Source: Allobosea sp. Root483D1
GTDB lineage: Bacteria; Pseudomonadota; Alphaproteobacteria; Rhizobiales; Beijerinckiaceae
Assembly (NCBI RefSeq): GCF_001429505.1
Contig: NZ_LMJW01000022.1
Location: forward strand, 847,497 to 911,496
Direction of reading: 5' to 3'
Length of the DNA: 64,000 nucleotides
Position numbers and translations under genes: made by a program. Each line of letters starts with the position of its first letter. Position 1 is the stretch's first letter. Positions 9,861-18,582 of the stretch are shown piece by piece. The notes beneath the pieces were generated by a model, which was not told where the DNA came from, made no database searches, and saw only the letters and a program-made list of their open reading frames with translations.

Positions 9861-11228
9861 ATGCCTTCATATGCTCTGTTCGACGATACCGTCGTGGCGC
9901 GCACCGCTGCCGCCAGCACGGGCTGGACGGCGTTCACCAATCTGCAAACCGTCTTCGACTATGCGCGCAGCCAGAACCGGCCGCTGTTTTTCCAGCCCGG
10001 CGTCTATGATTCTCCTACAACCACGGTTCTTTCTAGCAATGGCGGCGGCAAGCCGCTGTTCGCGCGGGCGATGCCCGGATCAGTGGTATTGCGTTTCAAC
10101 GGCACCAATACGTTCCTGCGGATCGAAGGCCAGAATCAGGTCCATTTCGATGGCATCACCTTCGATGGGCAGAACCGAGCATTGTCCGACTACGTGGGTG
10201 GTCGCCCTGCGTTCATCGCCATCGCCGGCAATGCCCAGGACATTTCGTTCGAGAACTGTCAGATCCTGAACTCGCCGGGCATCGGCGCCTATGTCGCGAG
10301 TTCGTCCGGTGCCATCTTCCGCGCTTGCTATTTCGGCAACCACTCGGTGGGCATCTGGAGCGAGAACGCGCAGATCAAGGCGCTGAACAACACACTCGCC
10401 GGCATGCAGAACAATGGCATCGCCATCTGGCGCGACACCATCACCGGCGACAGCTCCACGATCACGGGCAATTTCATCAACGGCGTCGACACGGTCGCCG
10501 GCGGAACCGGCCAGAATGGCAATGGCGTCAGCGTCTTCCGGGCGATCGGCGTCTCGATCACGGACAACAAGATCTTCAACACGAAGTTCTCGGCGATCCG
10601 CTGCAATGGCGGCGGGCTGCACAATGTCAGCAACAACAACATCTACAACACGCGGGAGGCGGCGATCTTCATCGAGGCGCCGGGCGTTGGAATCGACCTG
10701 ACCGGCTGCATTGTCTCGAACAACAGCCTGGACACGGTCGGCAGCGGCATCCTCGTCGCAAACTCCGGTCAGTTCAGTGACGGCATCTCGCGCAGCGTGG
10801 TGGTTGAAGGCAACCGCATCTCGAATGTCACCGACAACCCGATCCCGGACGCAGGTTACTATCCGCCCTCGACCATCGGCAACGCGATCGTGGTGGAGCA
10901 GGACTGCGTCGTCTCAGGCAATCTCGTCGAAGGCGCGGCACGCGTCGGCATCATGGCTGGAATCAACACCGCGGCGCGGGACCTAATCGTCACCGGGAAT
11001 CTGGTCCGCAATGTCGCGATCGGCATCGGCGTGTCGAACGAGGCGGTTACCAATTCGGGTCGGTCGGTCGTGGTCTCGGGCAATATCCTGCGTAGCGCCA
11101 GCCTCGGCGGCATCGTGCCGGCGGTCTTCACCGGGACGACGATGAACCGGGTCGGCACTGCCGAGTATGGCAACGACCTCGCCACGGCCGTTGGCAGCGT
11201 CACCTTCGGGCACAACCGCTATCTCTGA
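9861..11228 (+). CDS. Right-handed parallel beta-helix repeat protein
   Basis: A 455-residue protein built from about 20-residue coils rich in Asn, Gly, Ile and Val (ISFENCQILNSPGIGAYVAS, VSITDNKIFNTKFSAIRC, VVSGNLVEGAARVGIMAG). This fits the pectate-lyase-like beta-helix fold found in polysaccharide lyases and depolymerases. The N-terminal part (FTNLQTVFDYARSQNRPLFF, QPGVYDSPTT) matches the capping region of such proteins. The layout recalls the TIGR03808 repeat proteins, but no Tat or Sec signal is visible. The chain starts directly with MPSYALFDDTVVAR. Divergent from the FkbM/glycosyltransferase pair, it may modify or bind the glycan they make; that is inference. Confidence 0.78.
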   Translation: MPSYALFDDTVVARTAAASTGWTAFTNLQTVFDYARSQNRPLFFQPGVYDSPTTTVLSSNGGGKPLFARAMPGSVVLRFNGTNTFLRIEGQNQVHFDGITFDGQNRALSDYVGGRPAFIAIAGNAQDISFENCQILNSPGIGAYVASSSGAIFRACYFGNHSVGIWSENAQIKALNNTLAGMQNNGIAIWRDTITGDSSTITGNFINGVDTVAGGTGQNGNGVSVFRAIGVSITDNKIFNTKFSAIRCNGGGLHNVSNNNIYNTREAAIFIEAPGVGIDLTGCIVSNNSLDTVGSGILVANSGQFSDGISRSVVVEGNRISNVTDNPIPDAGYYPPSTIGNAIVVEQDCVVSGNLVEGAARVGIMAGINTAARDLIVTGNLVRNVAIGIGVSNEAVTNSGRSVVVSGNILRSASLGGIVPAVFTGTTMNRVGTAEYGNDLATAVGSVTFGHNRYL

Positions 11229-11258
11229 GCCGGTCTGATCCGCCCGTAGCGCGGTGTG

Positions 11259-11287
11259 AAAAAAACCGGGGCGTCGCCGCCCCGGTT
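11259..11287 (-). terminator. Rho-independent terminator of glnA
   Basis: A perfect 10-base-pair stem (11264-11273 with 11278-11287, arm AACCGGGGCG) and a 4-base loop are followed on the minus strand by seven T residues. It lies about 55 bases past the glnA stop codon. The beta-helix gene converges on it from the other side. Confidence 0.82.
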
Positions 11288-11342
11288 CGAAGGTGGACTG
11301 CGGACCGCCGCAGTCGGGAGGAATCCTGTCCGAGCCAGAGGC

Positions 11343-12752
11343 TCAGTAGGAATAGTACATCGCGAACTCGACCGGGTGCGGCGTCATCTCGTAGCGCATC
11401 ACATCCTGCATCTTGAGCTCGATATAGCTCTCGATGAAGTCGTCGTTGAAGACGCCGCCGGCCTTCAGGTAGGCGTTGTCCTTCTTGAGCGCGTCGAGCG
11501 CCTCGCGCAGCGAGCCGCAGACGGTCGGGATCTTCTTCAGCTCGCGCGGCGGCAGGTCGTAGAGATCCTTGTCCATCGCCGGGCCGGGATCGATCTTGTT
11601 GATGATGCCGTCGAGGCCGGCCATCGTCAGCGCGGCGAAGGCGAGATAGGGGTTCGCCATCGGATCGGGGAAGCGGACCTCGACGCGCTTGGCCTTGGGC
11701 GAGGTCGTCCACGGAATACGGCAGGAAGCCGAGCGGTTGCGCGCCGAATAGGCGAGCAGCACCGGGGCCTCATAGCCCGGGACGAGGCGCTTGTAGGAGT
11801 TTGTCGACGGGTTGGTGAAGGCGTTCAGCGACTTGGCGTGCTTGATGATGCCGCCGATGTACCAGAGGCATTCCTGCGAGAGGTCGGCATACTTGTTGCC
11901 GGCCATGATCGGCTTGCCGTTCTTCCAGATCGACTGGTGGACGTGCATGCCGGAGCCGTTGTCGCCGAAGACGGGCTTGGGCATGAAGGTAGCGGTCTTG
12001 CCGTAGCTCTGCGCGACGTTGTGGATGCAGTACTTGTAGACCTGCATCTGGTCGGCCATGTGCGTCAGCGTGTCGAACTTCAGGCCGAGCTCATGCTGGG
12101 CCGAGGCGACCTCGTGATGGTGCTTCTCGACCTTGGCGCCCATGGCTGCCATGGCCGCCAGCATTTCGCCGCGCATGTCCTGCGCCGAATCCTGCGGCGG
12201 GACCGGGAAGTAGCCGCCCTTGGTGGCGATGCGGTGGCCGAGATTGCCGCCCTCGTACTCGGTCATGCCGTTGATCGGCAGCTCGACATTGTCGAGCTTG
12301 AAGCCGGTGTTGTACGGGTCGGCAGCGATCTTGACGTCGTCGAAGACGAAGAATTCGGCCTCGGGGCCGACATAGACGGTGTCGCCGATGCCGGTCGACT
12401 TGAGGTATGCCTCGGCCTTCTTGGCCATGCCGCGCGGATCACGACCATAGGGCTCGCCGGTCGCCGGCTCGAGCACGTCGCAGGTGATGACCATGGTCGA
12501 GGCCGAGAAGAACGGGTCGATGCAGGCCGTCGTCGGGTCCGGCATCAGCAGCATGTCGGACTCGTTGATCGCCTTCCAGCCGGCGATCGACGAGCCGTCG
12601 AACATCGTGCCCTCGGCGAAGATTTCTTCGTCGATCATGCTGATGTCGAAAGTGACGTGCTGCCACTTGCCGCGCGGGTCGGTGAAGCGGAAGTCGACGT
12701 ATTTGACGTCATTGTCCTTGATCGCCTTCAGGACTTCTTTGGCGTTCTTCAT
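11343..12752 (-). CDS. glnA: Glutamine synthetase, type I
   Basis: ATP-dependent synthesis of glutamine from glutamate and ammonia, the central nitrogen-assimilation step. At 469 residues it has the length of the adenylylated GSI dodecamer. It shows the beta-grasp N-terminus (NDVKYVDFRFTDPRGKWQHV), MFDGSSIAGW, the metal/ATP-site VGPEAEFFVFD, NGSGMHVHQS, and RNRSASCRIP. The adenylylation loop KDLYDLPPREL places the modifiable Tyr at about 398. ATG at 12752 follows AAGGAAG at normal distance; longer readings upstream have no family match. It is downstream of glnB with a 94-base gap, the usual alphaproteobacterial glnBA pair. Confidence 0.97.
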   Translation of the reverse strand: MKNAKEVLKAIKDNDVKYVDFRFTDPRGKWQHVTFDISMIDEEIFAEGTMFDGSSIAGWKAINESDMLLMPDPTTACIDPFFSASTMVITCDVLEPATGEPYGRDPRGMAKKAEAYLKSTGIGDTVYVGPEAEFFVFDDVKIAADPYNTGFKLDNVELPINGMTEYEGGNLGHRIATKGGYFPVPPQDSAQDMRGEMLAAMAAMGAKVEKHHHEVASAQHELGLKFDTLTHMADQMQVYKYCIHNVAQSYGKTATFMPKPVFGDNGSGMHVHQSIWKNGKPIMAGNKYADLSQECLWYIGGIIKHAKSLNAFTNPSTNSYKRLVPGYEAPVLLAYSARNRSASCRIPWTTSPKAKRVEVRFPDPMANPYLAFAALTMAGLDGIINKIDPGPAMDKDLYDLPPRELKKIPTVCGSLREALDALKKDNAYLKAGGVFNDDFIESYIELKMQDVMRYEMTPHPVEFAMYYSY

Positions 12753-12846
12753 CTCACGACTTCCTTTGTCGACTGCTAGGGTCTCACGACAGACGTTGCC
12801 GGCGGGTCCGTCGGCGCACGCATTCCTTGTGGGTCGGGGAAATTCC

Positions 12847-13185
12847 TCAGATCGCGTCCGCGCCGGACTCGCCGGTGCGGATGCGGATCGCCCCCTCCAC
12901 GCTCGATACAAAAATCTTGCCATCGCCGATGCGGCCGGTCTGGGCGGCCTTCTTGATCGCCTCGATCGCGCGCTCGACCATATCGTCGGCCAGCACGATC
13001 TCGATCTTCACCTTCGGCAGGAAGTCGACCACGTATTCGGCGCCGCGATAGAGCTCGGTATGACCCTTCTGGCGGCCGAAACCCTTCGCCTCGAGCACCG
13101 TGATGCCCTGGAGGCCGACTTCTTGCAGCGCCTCCTTCACCTCGTCGAGCTTGAAGGGCTTGATGATCGCTTCGATCTTCTTCAT
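12847..13185 (-). CDS. glnB: Nitrogen regulatory protein P-II
   Basis: A 112-residue trimeric signal protein that senses 2-oxoglutarate and ATP/ADP and controls glutamine synthetase adenylylation and NtrBC. The start MKKIEAIIKPFKLDEVKEAL is canonical, the T-loop has the uridylylation residue Tyr51 in YRGAEYVVDF, and the second PII signature TGRIGDGKIFV is present. The ATG at 13185 is preceded by AAGGAGG. Its position immediately upstream of glnA favours GlnB over GlnK, since glnK normally precedes amtB, which is absent here. Confidence 0.96.
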   Translation of the reverse strand: MKKIEAIIKPFKLDEVKEALQEVGLQGITVLEAKGFGRQKGHTELYRGAEYVVDFLPKVKIEIVLADDMVERAIEAIKKAAQTGRIGDGKIFVSSVEGAIRIRTGESGADAI

Positions 13186-13384
13186 GCGCCGACCGACCTC
13201 CTTGGCGTGAGCTGGCGCCACTGTACGCAGCCTTCCTCCGTTCTGACCATGGTGGCCAGCCCGGATCAACCTCGGCGCGTCCAGCAAAACCTCGCCTGAT
13301 CTGCTCATAGCATCGGCGCAGGCGGGCCGCCATGACGCCCCCCGGGGCAAACCGCCTGTTGAAGAGGCGAAAAACCGTCCAAAA

Positions 13385-13412
13385 ATTATGCAGATGCCTA
13401 TATCAGATGCAA
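13385..13412 (-). promoter_or_regulatory. Candidate sigma-70 promoter upstream of glnB
   Basis: On the minus strand TTGCAT (13412-13407) and CATAAT (13390-13385) are separated by 16 bases and point towards glnB, about 200 bases upstream of its start. The surrounding 40 bases are markedly AT-rich. The same segment contains the direct repeat CAGATGC (13391-13397 and 13404-13410). I looked for a sigma-54 GG-N10-GC element and did not find a convincing one. Assignment is tentative. Confidence 0.3.
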
Positions 13413-13472
13413 TTGCGGATATGACCCTGGTTCCTTGCTCGAGCGCCCGGGCTGTCGGACTATGATCATCCC

Positions 13473-14990
13473 ATGACTGCCGCGCCTCCTGCCGCCCTTG
13501 CCTTGCTCAGCGTCGCCGAGATGGCGGCGGCGGATGCGATGACGATCGCCGCCGGCACGCCGGGCATCGTGCTGATGGAAAAGGCGGGCAGGGCGGTTGC
13601 CGATGCGGTGACGCGGCGCGTCCGCCCCGGCCAGCGCGTCCTCGCGCTCTGCGGCCCCGGCAACAATGGCGGCGACGGCTTCGTCGCGGCCCGTCTCCTG
13701 GCGGAGCGCGGCTGCCGCGTGACGCTGGCGCTCGCCGGCGAGCGGGTGGCCCTGAGGGGAGACGCCGCTCTGGCGGCGGAAAGCTGGACCGGGGCAATCG
13801 ACGCGATCGGCGGCATCGACCCGGCCCGGCATGACATCGTGATCGATGCGCTGTTCGGCGCCGGCCTCGGCCGACCGATCTCCGGCGAGGTCGCGACCTT
13901 GGTCGAGCGCGTCAACGCCGCGAGACGAGCTGTGATCGCGGTCGACGTGCCGAGCGGTGTCCACGGCGATACCGGGCTCACCGAAGGCCCGGCCATCCGC
14001 GCCGACGAGACCGTGACCTTCTTCCGATTGAAGCCCGGCCATCTGCTCCATCCCGGCCGGGCGCTCTGCGGAGTCGTCACCCTGGCGGATATCGGCATCC
14101 GGCCCGAGATCGTCTTCGCGCCGGACAAGATCGTGCCGTCAGCGTTCCGCAACAGTCCGGCCCTCTGGCGCACTCGGCTGCCGGATCATGCCGCCGGCGT
14201 TCACAAATACACTCGCGGCGCGGTCGCTGTCGCGGCGGGCGGGCTGTCGGGTGTCGGGGCGCCGCGGCTCGGCGCTCGCGCGGCACTGCGCATCGGCGCG
14301 GGCCTGGCGACGATCATCTGTCGGCCGGAGGCGCTGGCGGCCCATGCGGGACGCGGCCCCGATGCATTGATGCAGGCGGCGGCTGCCGACGCCCCAGCCT
14401 TCGAGACGGCGCTGTCGGCGCGCAAGCTCGACGCGCTGCTGATCGGGCCGGCGCTCGGCCTCGATGCGGAGGCGCGCTCCTGGGTGGCGGTCGCCTTGCA
14501 CAGCGCTGCGCCTTGCGTCTTAGACGCCGATGCGCTCAGCCATATCGGCGCGCAGCGGCCAGGTTTCACGGATCTGCTGCGCCAGCGCACCGGCCCCGCG
14601 GTGCTGACGCCGCATGAGGGCGAGTTCAAGCGCCTCTTCGCCGAGGCGGCGGGCTTCGAACCCGGGCGCGGCAAGCTCGAGCGGGCGCGGCAAGCGGCCC
14701 GGCAGACCGGGGCGGTCGTCGTCCTCAAAGGCCCGGACACGGTCATCGCAGCCCCCGATGGGCGCGCTGCGATCAATGACACCGGCTCGCCCGCGATGGC
14801 GACGGCCGGCTCCGGCGATGTGCTCGGCGGCATCGTCGCCGGCCTGCTGGCGCAGAAGATGCCCGCATTCGAGGCGGCCTGCGCCGCAGTCTGGTTCCAT
14901 GGGCGCGCCGGCGAGGAGATCGGTATGGGCCTCATCGCCGATGATCTGCCCGAAGCGCTGCCGCGATTGCTGGCCGACCTCGACGATTGA
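13473..14990 (+). CDS. nnr: Bifunctional NAD(P)H-hydrate epimerase / ADP-dependent NAD(P)H-hydrate dehydratase
   Basis: This repairs hydrated NAD(P)H: the N-terminal half epimerises the R/S forms and the C-terminal half dehydrates S-NAD(P)HX at the cost of ADP. Residues 1-~215 are the YjeF_N domain, with LCGPGNNGGDGFVAARLL and IDALFGAGLGRPI. From about 230 the carbohydrate-kinase-like domain follows, with LLIGPALGLD, VLTPHEGEFKRLF, VVLKGPDTVIA and the anion hole TAGSGDVLGGIVAGLLAQ. The length of 505 residues matches E. coli YjeF. It is divergent from glnB, a neighbourhood I have seen in related genomes. Confidence 0.94.
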   Translation: MTAAPPAALALLSVAEMAAADAMTIAAGTPGIVLMEKAGRAVADAVTRRVRPGQRVLALCGPGNNGGDGFVAARLLAERGCRVTLALAGERVALRGDAALAAESWTGAIDAIGGIDPARHDIVIDALFGAGLGRPISGEVATLVERVNAARRAVIAVDVPSGVHGDTGLTEGPAIRADETVTFFRLKPGHLLHPGRALCGVVTLADIGIRPEIVFAPDKIVPSAFRNSPALWRTRLPDHAAGVHKYTRGAVAVAAGGLSGVGAPRLGARAALRIGAGLATIICRPEALAAHAGRGPDALMQAAAADAPAFETALSARKLDALLIGPALGLDAEARSWVAVALHSAAPCVLDADALSHIGAQRPGFTDLLRQRTGPAVLTPHEGEFKRLFAEAAGFEPGRGKLERARQAARQTGAVVVLKGPDTVIAAPDGRAAINDTGSPAMATAGSGDVLGGIVAGLLAQKMPAFEAACAAVWFHGRAGEEIGMGLIADDLPEALPRLLADLDD

Positions 14991-15004
14991 TCCGGCAAGC
15001 CATG

Positions 15005-15033
15005 AAAAAGGCCCGCCCCGCGAGGGGCGAGCC
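15005..15033 (-). terminator. Rho-independent terminator after the PRC-barrel gene
   Basis: A near-perfect 10-base-pair stem (15010-15019 with 15024-15033) around the loop GCGA is followed on the minus strand by five T residues. It lies 25 bases past the stop of the PRC-barrel gene and just beyond the convergent nnr stop. Confidence 0.75.
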
Positions 15034-15057
15034 TGCAACAAGCCAATCGGCGTTAGA

Positions 15058-15636
15058 TCAGCGGGCCGCGTAGGTCACGGCCGGAGCGGATGTGAGCTGC
15101 TCCTTGGTCATGGTGATCTTGCCGTGGTCCGGATACATCTCCGGGCCCTTCTTGGCCGCAGGCGGCGCATTCATCGCGGTGCTCCCACCGGCACTGCTGC
15201 CACCTGCGCCCATTCCGCCGGCGGGCGCCGGGGCCGGAGTCACCATCGGCTCCTCGCTCCACTGCACCTGCTCGAACGGGATCGCGACATCCTTCGTGCC
15301 GATGCCGAGGAAGCCGCCGACGCCGACGGTCACCAGCTCGATCTTGCCGGCCTTGTCGAACACCACCTCGGTGACGTCGCCGACCTTCTTGTTGTCGGGA
15401 CCATAGATGTCGACGCCCATCAGCTTCGAAGCCCGCCATTTGCCCTGGCCGGCCAGATTGTTCTCCGGAGCCTTGGCGGTTTCGGCCGCAGGAGCCGGGG
15501 TCGCCGGCGCGCTGGTCGACGGCGCGGTCGGCTGCGGGCTCGGCGGCTGGTTCGAGGGCGCGCTGGTCTGTGCAACGGCAGCGGCGGCAAGCATGACGCC
15601 GCCGATAGCCGTCAGTGCAACGTGACGCTTGTACAT
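15058..15636 (-). CDS. Exported PRC-barrel domain protein
   Basis: A 192-residue secreted protein. Residues 1-~22 form a signal peptide (KRHVALTAIGGVMLAAAAVAQ), then a Pro/Ala/Ser-rich spacer, then a PRC-barrel at about 68-130 (WRASKLMGVDIYGPDNKKVG, VTEVVFDKAGKIELVTVGVG, GTKDVAIPFEQVQW). A low-complexity Gly/Ala/Pro stretch follows, and the end (EMYPDHGKITMTKEQLTSAP) is the usual C-terminal tail of such proteins. PRC barrels in periplasmic proteins are thought to bind other proteins or small ligands; no specific role can be read from the neighbours. The ATG at 15636 follows AGGAGG. Confidence 0.85.
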   Translation of the reverse strand: MYKRHVALTAIGGVMLAAAAVAQTSAPSNQPPSPQPTAPSTSAPATPAPAAETAKAPENNLAGQGKWRASKLMGVDIYGPDNKKVGDVTEVVFDKAGKIELVTVGVGGFLGIGTKDVAIPFEQVQWSEEPMVTPAPAPAGGMGAGGSSAGGSTAMNAPPAAKKGPEMYPDHGKITMTKEQLTSAPAVTYAAR

Positions 15637-15824
15637 CGGTATCCTCCTGTCGTCTCCGCATCTGCGGAATGACCAAACAACGCGGAAGCGGCGTTTTGGT
15701 TCGCCTTTGGGCAGCCATGCGCCAGATATTTGACAAAAGGCCGTGAAAATGGGCGGCTTAGCGCTTCGGTAAGACCCTGCGGCGTTTGCTGAGAACGGAT
15801 GATCGCAGCCCGGAGCCTGGCAGG

Positions 15825-16085
15825 ATGAGCAGGAGCCTCGTAGTTGTCGGCCTCACCGGCCTCGGTCTGATCGCGGCGACGGCGCCCGCCGCGGCCTTCT
15901 GGCCGCGCTCGCAATGGCGCGTCTGCTCGGAAGGGACGACGGCAGCCGAATATCAGCGCTGGCGTTGCTGGGAGCTCGATGGCTATGCCGGAGAGATCGC
16001 GCCGGCCTTCAACTATCGACCGGGCCTCGACAGGCGCGGCCCGGCAGGTCCACGAAGTGGACGGGGCGTCAGCCGGCTCGGCTGA
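15825..16085 (+). CDS. Small exported protein, function unknown
   Basis: An 86-residue frame beginning MSRSLVVVGLTGLGLIAATA with a plausible signal peptide and a cut after APAAA. The mature part has three Trp and two Cys residues (RVCSEG, RWRCWELDG), suggesting one disulfide, and ends in a Gly/Arg-rich tail. I do not recognise a family. The ATG at 15825 has only a weak ribosome binding site, and an in-frame TTG lies at 15786. The following 160 bases to glmS contain no other gene. It may be genuine because of the clean signal peptide, but support is limited. Confidence 0.42.
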   Translation: MSRSLVVVGLTGLGLIAATAPAAAFWPRSQWRVCSEGTTAAEYQRWRCWELDGYAGEIAPAFNYRPGLDRRGPAGPRSGRGVSRLG

Positions 16086-16248
16086 ACCTGGCCGGTCCAG
16101 TGAGCCTGCGCGGCGAAAACCGCCATGGCCGGCCGATTTCGCCGCTCTGCAGGCCATTTGTTCACAGTTCGACATTCAACGTGATTTCGCATTCGCGCCG
16201 CCTCGGACTATTGCGATGCGCATCGATATCAACGGATGAGGCACGTTC

Positions 16249-18075
16249 ATGTGCGGGATCGTGGGCATTCTCGGCAAGCAGGCCGTCGCCGGCCAGGTCG
16301 TCGAGGCGCTGCGGCGGCTCGAATATCGCGGCTATGACTCGGCCGGCGTCGCGACGCTCGAAGGCGGCCGGCTCAGCCGTCGCCGCGCCGAGGGCAAGCT
16401 CAAGAATCTCGAAGTGCGCCTGTCGAATGAGCCGCTCGAGGGGCTGATCGGCATCGGCCACACCCGCTGGGCGACGCATGGCAAGCCGACCGAGACCAAT
16501 GCCCATCCGCACGCCACCGAGAAGCTGGCGGTCGTCCATAACGGCATCATCGAGAATTTCCGCGAGCTCAAGGCCGAACTCGAGGCCGACGGCCATGTCT
16601 TTGCCAGCGAGACCGACACCGAGGTCATCGCCCATCTGGTTACCCGCGAACTCGACCGCGGCAAGGACCCTGTCGCAGCGGTCGGAGCGTCGCTGCCGCA
16701 TCTGCGCGGCGCCTTTGCGCTCGCCTTCCTGTTCGAAGGGCAAGAGGATTTGCTGATCGGCGCTCGCAAGGGCTCGCCGCTCGCGGTCGGCATCGGCGAC
16801 GGCGAGATGTATCTCGGCTCGGACGCGTTGGCACTCGCCCCTTTCACCAACCTGATCGCCTATCTCGACGAGGGCGACTGGGTCGTGCTGAACCGCAAGG
16901 GCGCGACCTTCTATGATGCTGATGGCCAGCAGGTCGATCGCCGCGCCCAGCGCGTCGCCGCCGGCGCCTTCCTGGTCGAGAAGGGCAATTACCACCACTT
17001 CATGGCCAAGGAGATCCACGAGCAGCCGGAAGTGGTCGGCCACACGCTGACACATTATGTCGACATGGCGAATGGCGTGGCGCGGCTGCCTTTCGAGACG
17101 CCGTTCGACTGGAAGAACCTGTCGCGCCTCTCTATTTCGGCCTGCGGCACCGCCTATTATGCCGGCCTCACCGCCAAATACTGGTTCGAGAAGCTGGCGC
17201 GCCTGCCGGTCGAGATCGATGTCGCCTCGGAGTTCCGCTATCGCGAGGCACCGCTACCGGCCAATGGGCTCGCGCTCTTCGTCTCGCAATCGGGCGAGAC
17301 AGCCGACACGCTCGCCTGCCTGCGCTATGCCCGCCAGGAAGGCCAGCACATCATGTCGGTGGTCAACGTCCCGACCTCGACCATCGCTCGCGAGAGCGAT
17401 GTCGTCGCCCCGACGCTGGCCGGTCCCGAGATCGGTGTCGCCTCGACCAAGGCCTTCACCTGCCAATTGACAGCGCTCGCCGGCCTCGCCATCGCGGCGG
17501 CTCGCGCCCGCGGCACGCTCTCGGCCGAGCAGGAAGCGGCTTACGTTCAGGAGCTGATCGCGCTGCCAGGTCTGATGGCCCAGGCGCTGACGCTGGAGCC
17601 GGAGATCGAGAAGCTTGCCCGCAAGCTCTCCAAAGCGCGCGATGTGCTCTATCTCGGCCGTGGCACCAGCTTCCCGCTGGCGCTTGAAGGCGCGCTGAAG
17701 CTGAAGGAAATCAGCTATATCCACGCCGAAGGTTATCCGGCTGGTGAGCTCAAGCACGGTCCGATCGCGCTGATCGACGAGGACATGCCGGTCATCGTCA
17801 TCGCGCCGCACGATGCGCTCTTCGAGAAGACCGCCTCGAACATGCAGGAAGTCGCGGCGCGTGGTGGGCGGATCATCCTGATCACCGACGCCAAGGGCGC
17901 CGCCGAATGCGGCATCGTGCCGGAGGCGACGATTATCATGCCGGAGATGGACCCGCTGTTCGCGCCCATCGTCTATTCGGTGCCGATCCAGATGATCGCC
18001 TATCAGACCGCGGTTTTCATGGGCAAGGATGTCGACCAGCCGCGCAATCTGGCGAAATCCGTCACCGTCGAGTGA
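16249..18075 (+). CDS. glmS: Glutamine-fructose-6-phosphate aminotransferase (isomerizing)
   Basis: This makes glucosamine-6-phosphate from fructose-6-phosphate and glutamine, the first step to UDP-GlcNAc for peptidoglycan and lipid A. The 608-residue protein starts MCGIVGILG, so Cys2 is the N-terminal nucleophile after Met removal. The glutaminase domain shows GHTRWATHG and NGIIENF. Two SIS domains follow with SACGTAYYAGL, SQSGETADTL and YLGRGTSFPLALEGALKLKE, and the end PRNLAKSVTVE is canonical. No glmU adjoins it here, although the two are often neighbours. Confidence 0.97.
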   Translation: MCGIVGILGKQAVAGQVVEALRRLEYRGYDSAGVATLEGGRLSRRRAEGKLKNLEVRLSNEPLEGLIGIGHTRWATHGKPTETNAHPHATEKLAVVHNGIIENFRELKAELEADGHVFASETDTEVIAHLVTRELDRGKDPVAAVGASLPHLRGAFALAFLFEGQEDLLIGARKGSPLAVGIGDGEMYLGSDALALAPFTNLIAYLDEGDWVVLNRKGATFYDADGQQVDRRAQRVAAGAFLVEKGNYHHFMAKEIHEQPEVVGHTLTHYVDMANGVARLPFETPFDWKNLSRLSISACGTAYYAGLTAKYWFEKLARLPVEIDVASEFRYREAPLPANGLALFVSQSGETADTLACLRYARQEGQHIMSVVNVPTSTIARESDVVAPTLAGPEIGVASTKAFTCQLTALAGLAIAAARARGTLSAEQEAAYVQELIALPGLMAQALTLEPEIEKLARKLSKARDVLYLGRGTSFPLALEGALKLKEISYIHAEGYPAGELKHGPIALIDEDMPVIVIAPHDALFEKTASNMQEVAARGGRIILITDAKGAAECGIVPEATIIMPEMDPLFAPIVYSVPIQMIAYQTAVFMGKDVDQPRNLAKSVTVE

Positions 18076-18481
18076 CCCCGTCGTCCTCCGGCTCCGGCCG
18101 GCTCGCGACATAGGTGCCGGCCGCGATCAGGCCGGCGCCGCTCAGCCAGAGCGCGATCGGCGGCGCATCGCTTGCCGCCAGGATGACGAAGCTCAACAGC
18201 ATCGAGCCGCAGGCGACGTATTTCGTCCTGCGGGCGATCGCGCCCGTCTGCCGCCAGCGCACGACTTGCGGGCCGAGCCAGGGATGATTGACCAGCCAGC
18301 TCTCGAAACGCGGCGAGGAACGCGAGAAGCACCAGGCGGCCGCGATCAGGAAGATCGTGCCGGGCATCAACGGCAGAATCAGCCCGATGATGCCGAGCAC
18401 CGTGCAGAGCCAGCCGGCGGCAAGGTAGAGCGGCCGATGCCAGCGGCGGCGCTGTCTGGAAGGTTCGGACACGATGCTCAT
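18062..18481 (-). CDS. YbaN/DUF454 family inner-membrane protein
   Basis: A 139-residue membrane protein of the DUF454 (YbaN) family, whose function is not established. The family signature is clear: GWLCTVLGIIGLILPLMPGT followed by FLIAAAWCFSRSSPRFESWL and the NHPWLGPQVVRWRQTGAI segment. Two further hydrophobic segments follow (SMLLSFVILAAS, ALWLSGAGLIAAG). It converges on glmS and the two coding ends overlap by 14 bases. ATG at 18481 is the natural start. Confidence 0.87.
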   Translation of the reverse strand: MSIVSEPSRQRRRWHRPLYLAAGWLCTVLGIIGLILPLMPGTIFLIAAAWCFSRSSPRFESWLVNHPWLGPQVVRWRQTGAIARRTKYVACGSMLLSFVILAASDAPPIALWLSGAGLIAAGTYVASRPEPEDDGVTRR

Positions 18482-18582
18482 CGACGAATCGGGGGCTAGC
18501 CAGCGCCGCGCGCTCGGCTATCGTCTGATAGTGCGGCGCAATGTAGCGAGGCCGCAAGACCGGCCGGAGTCCTGGATCGTCG

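Noticed and set aside
13186..13472. Search for a sigma-54 promoter upstream of glnB
   Set aside because: No GG-N10-GC pair with acceptable flanks was found on the minus strand.
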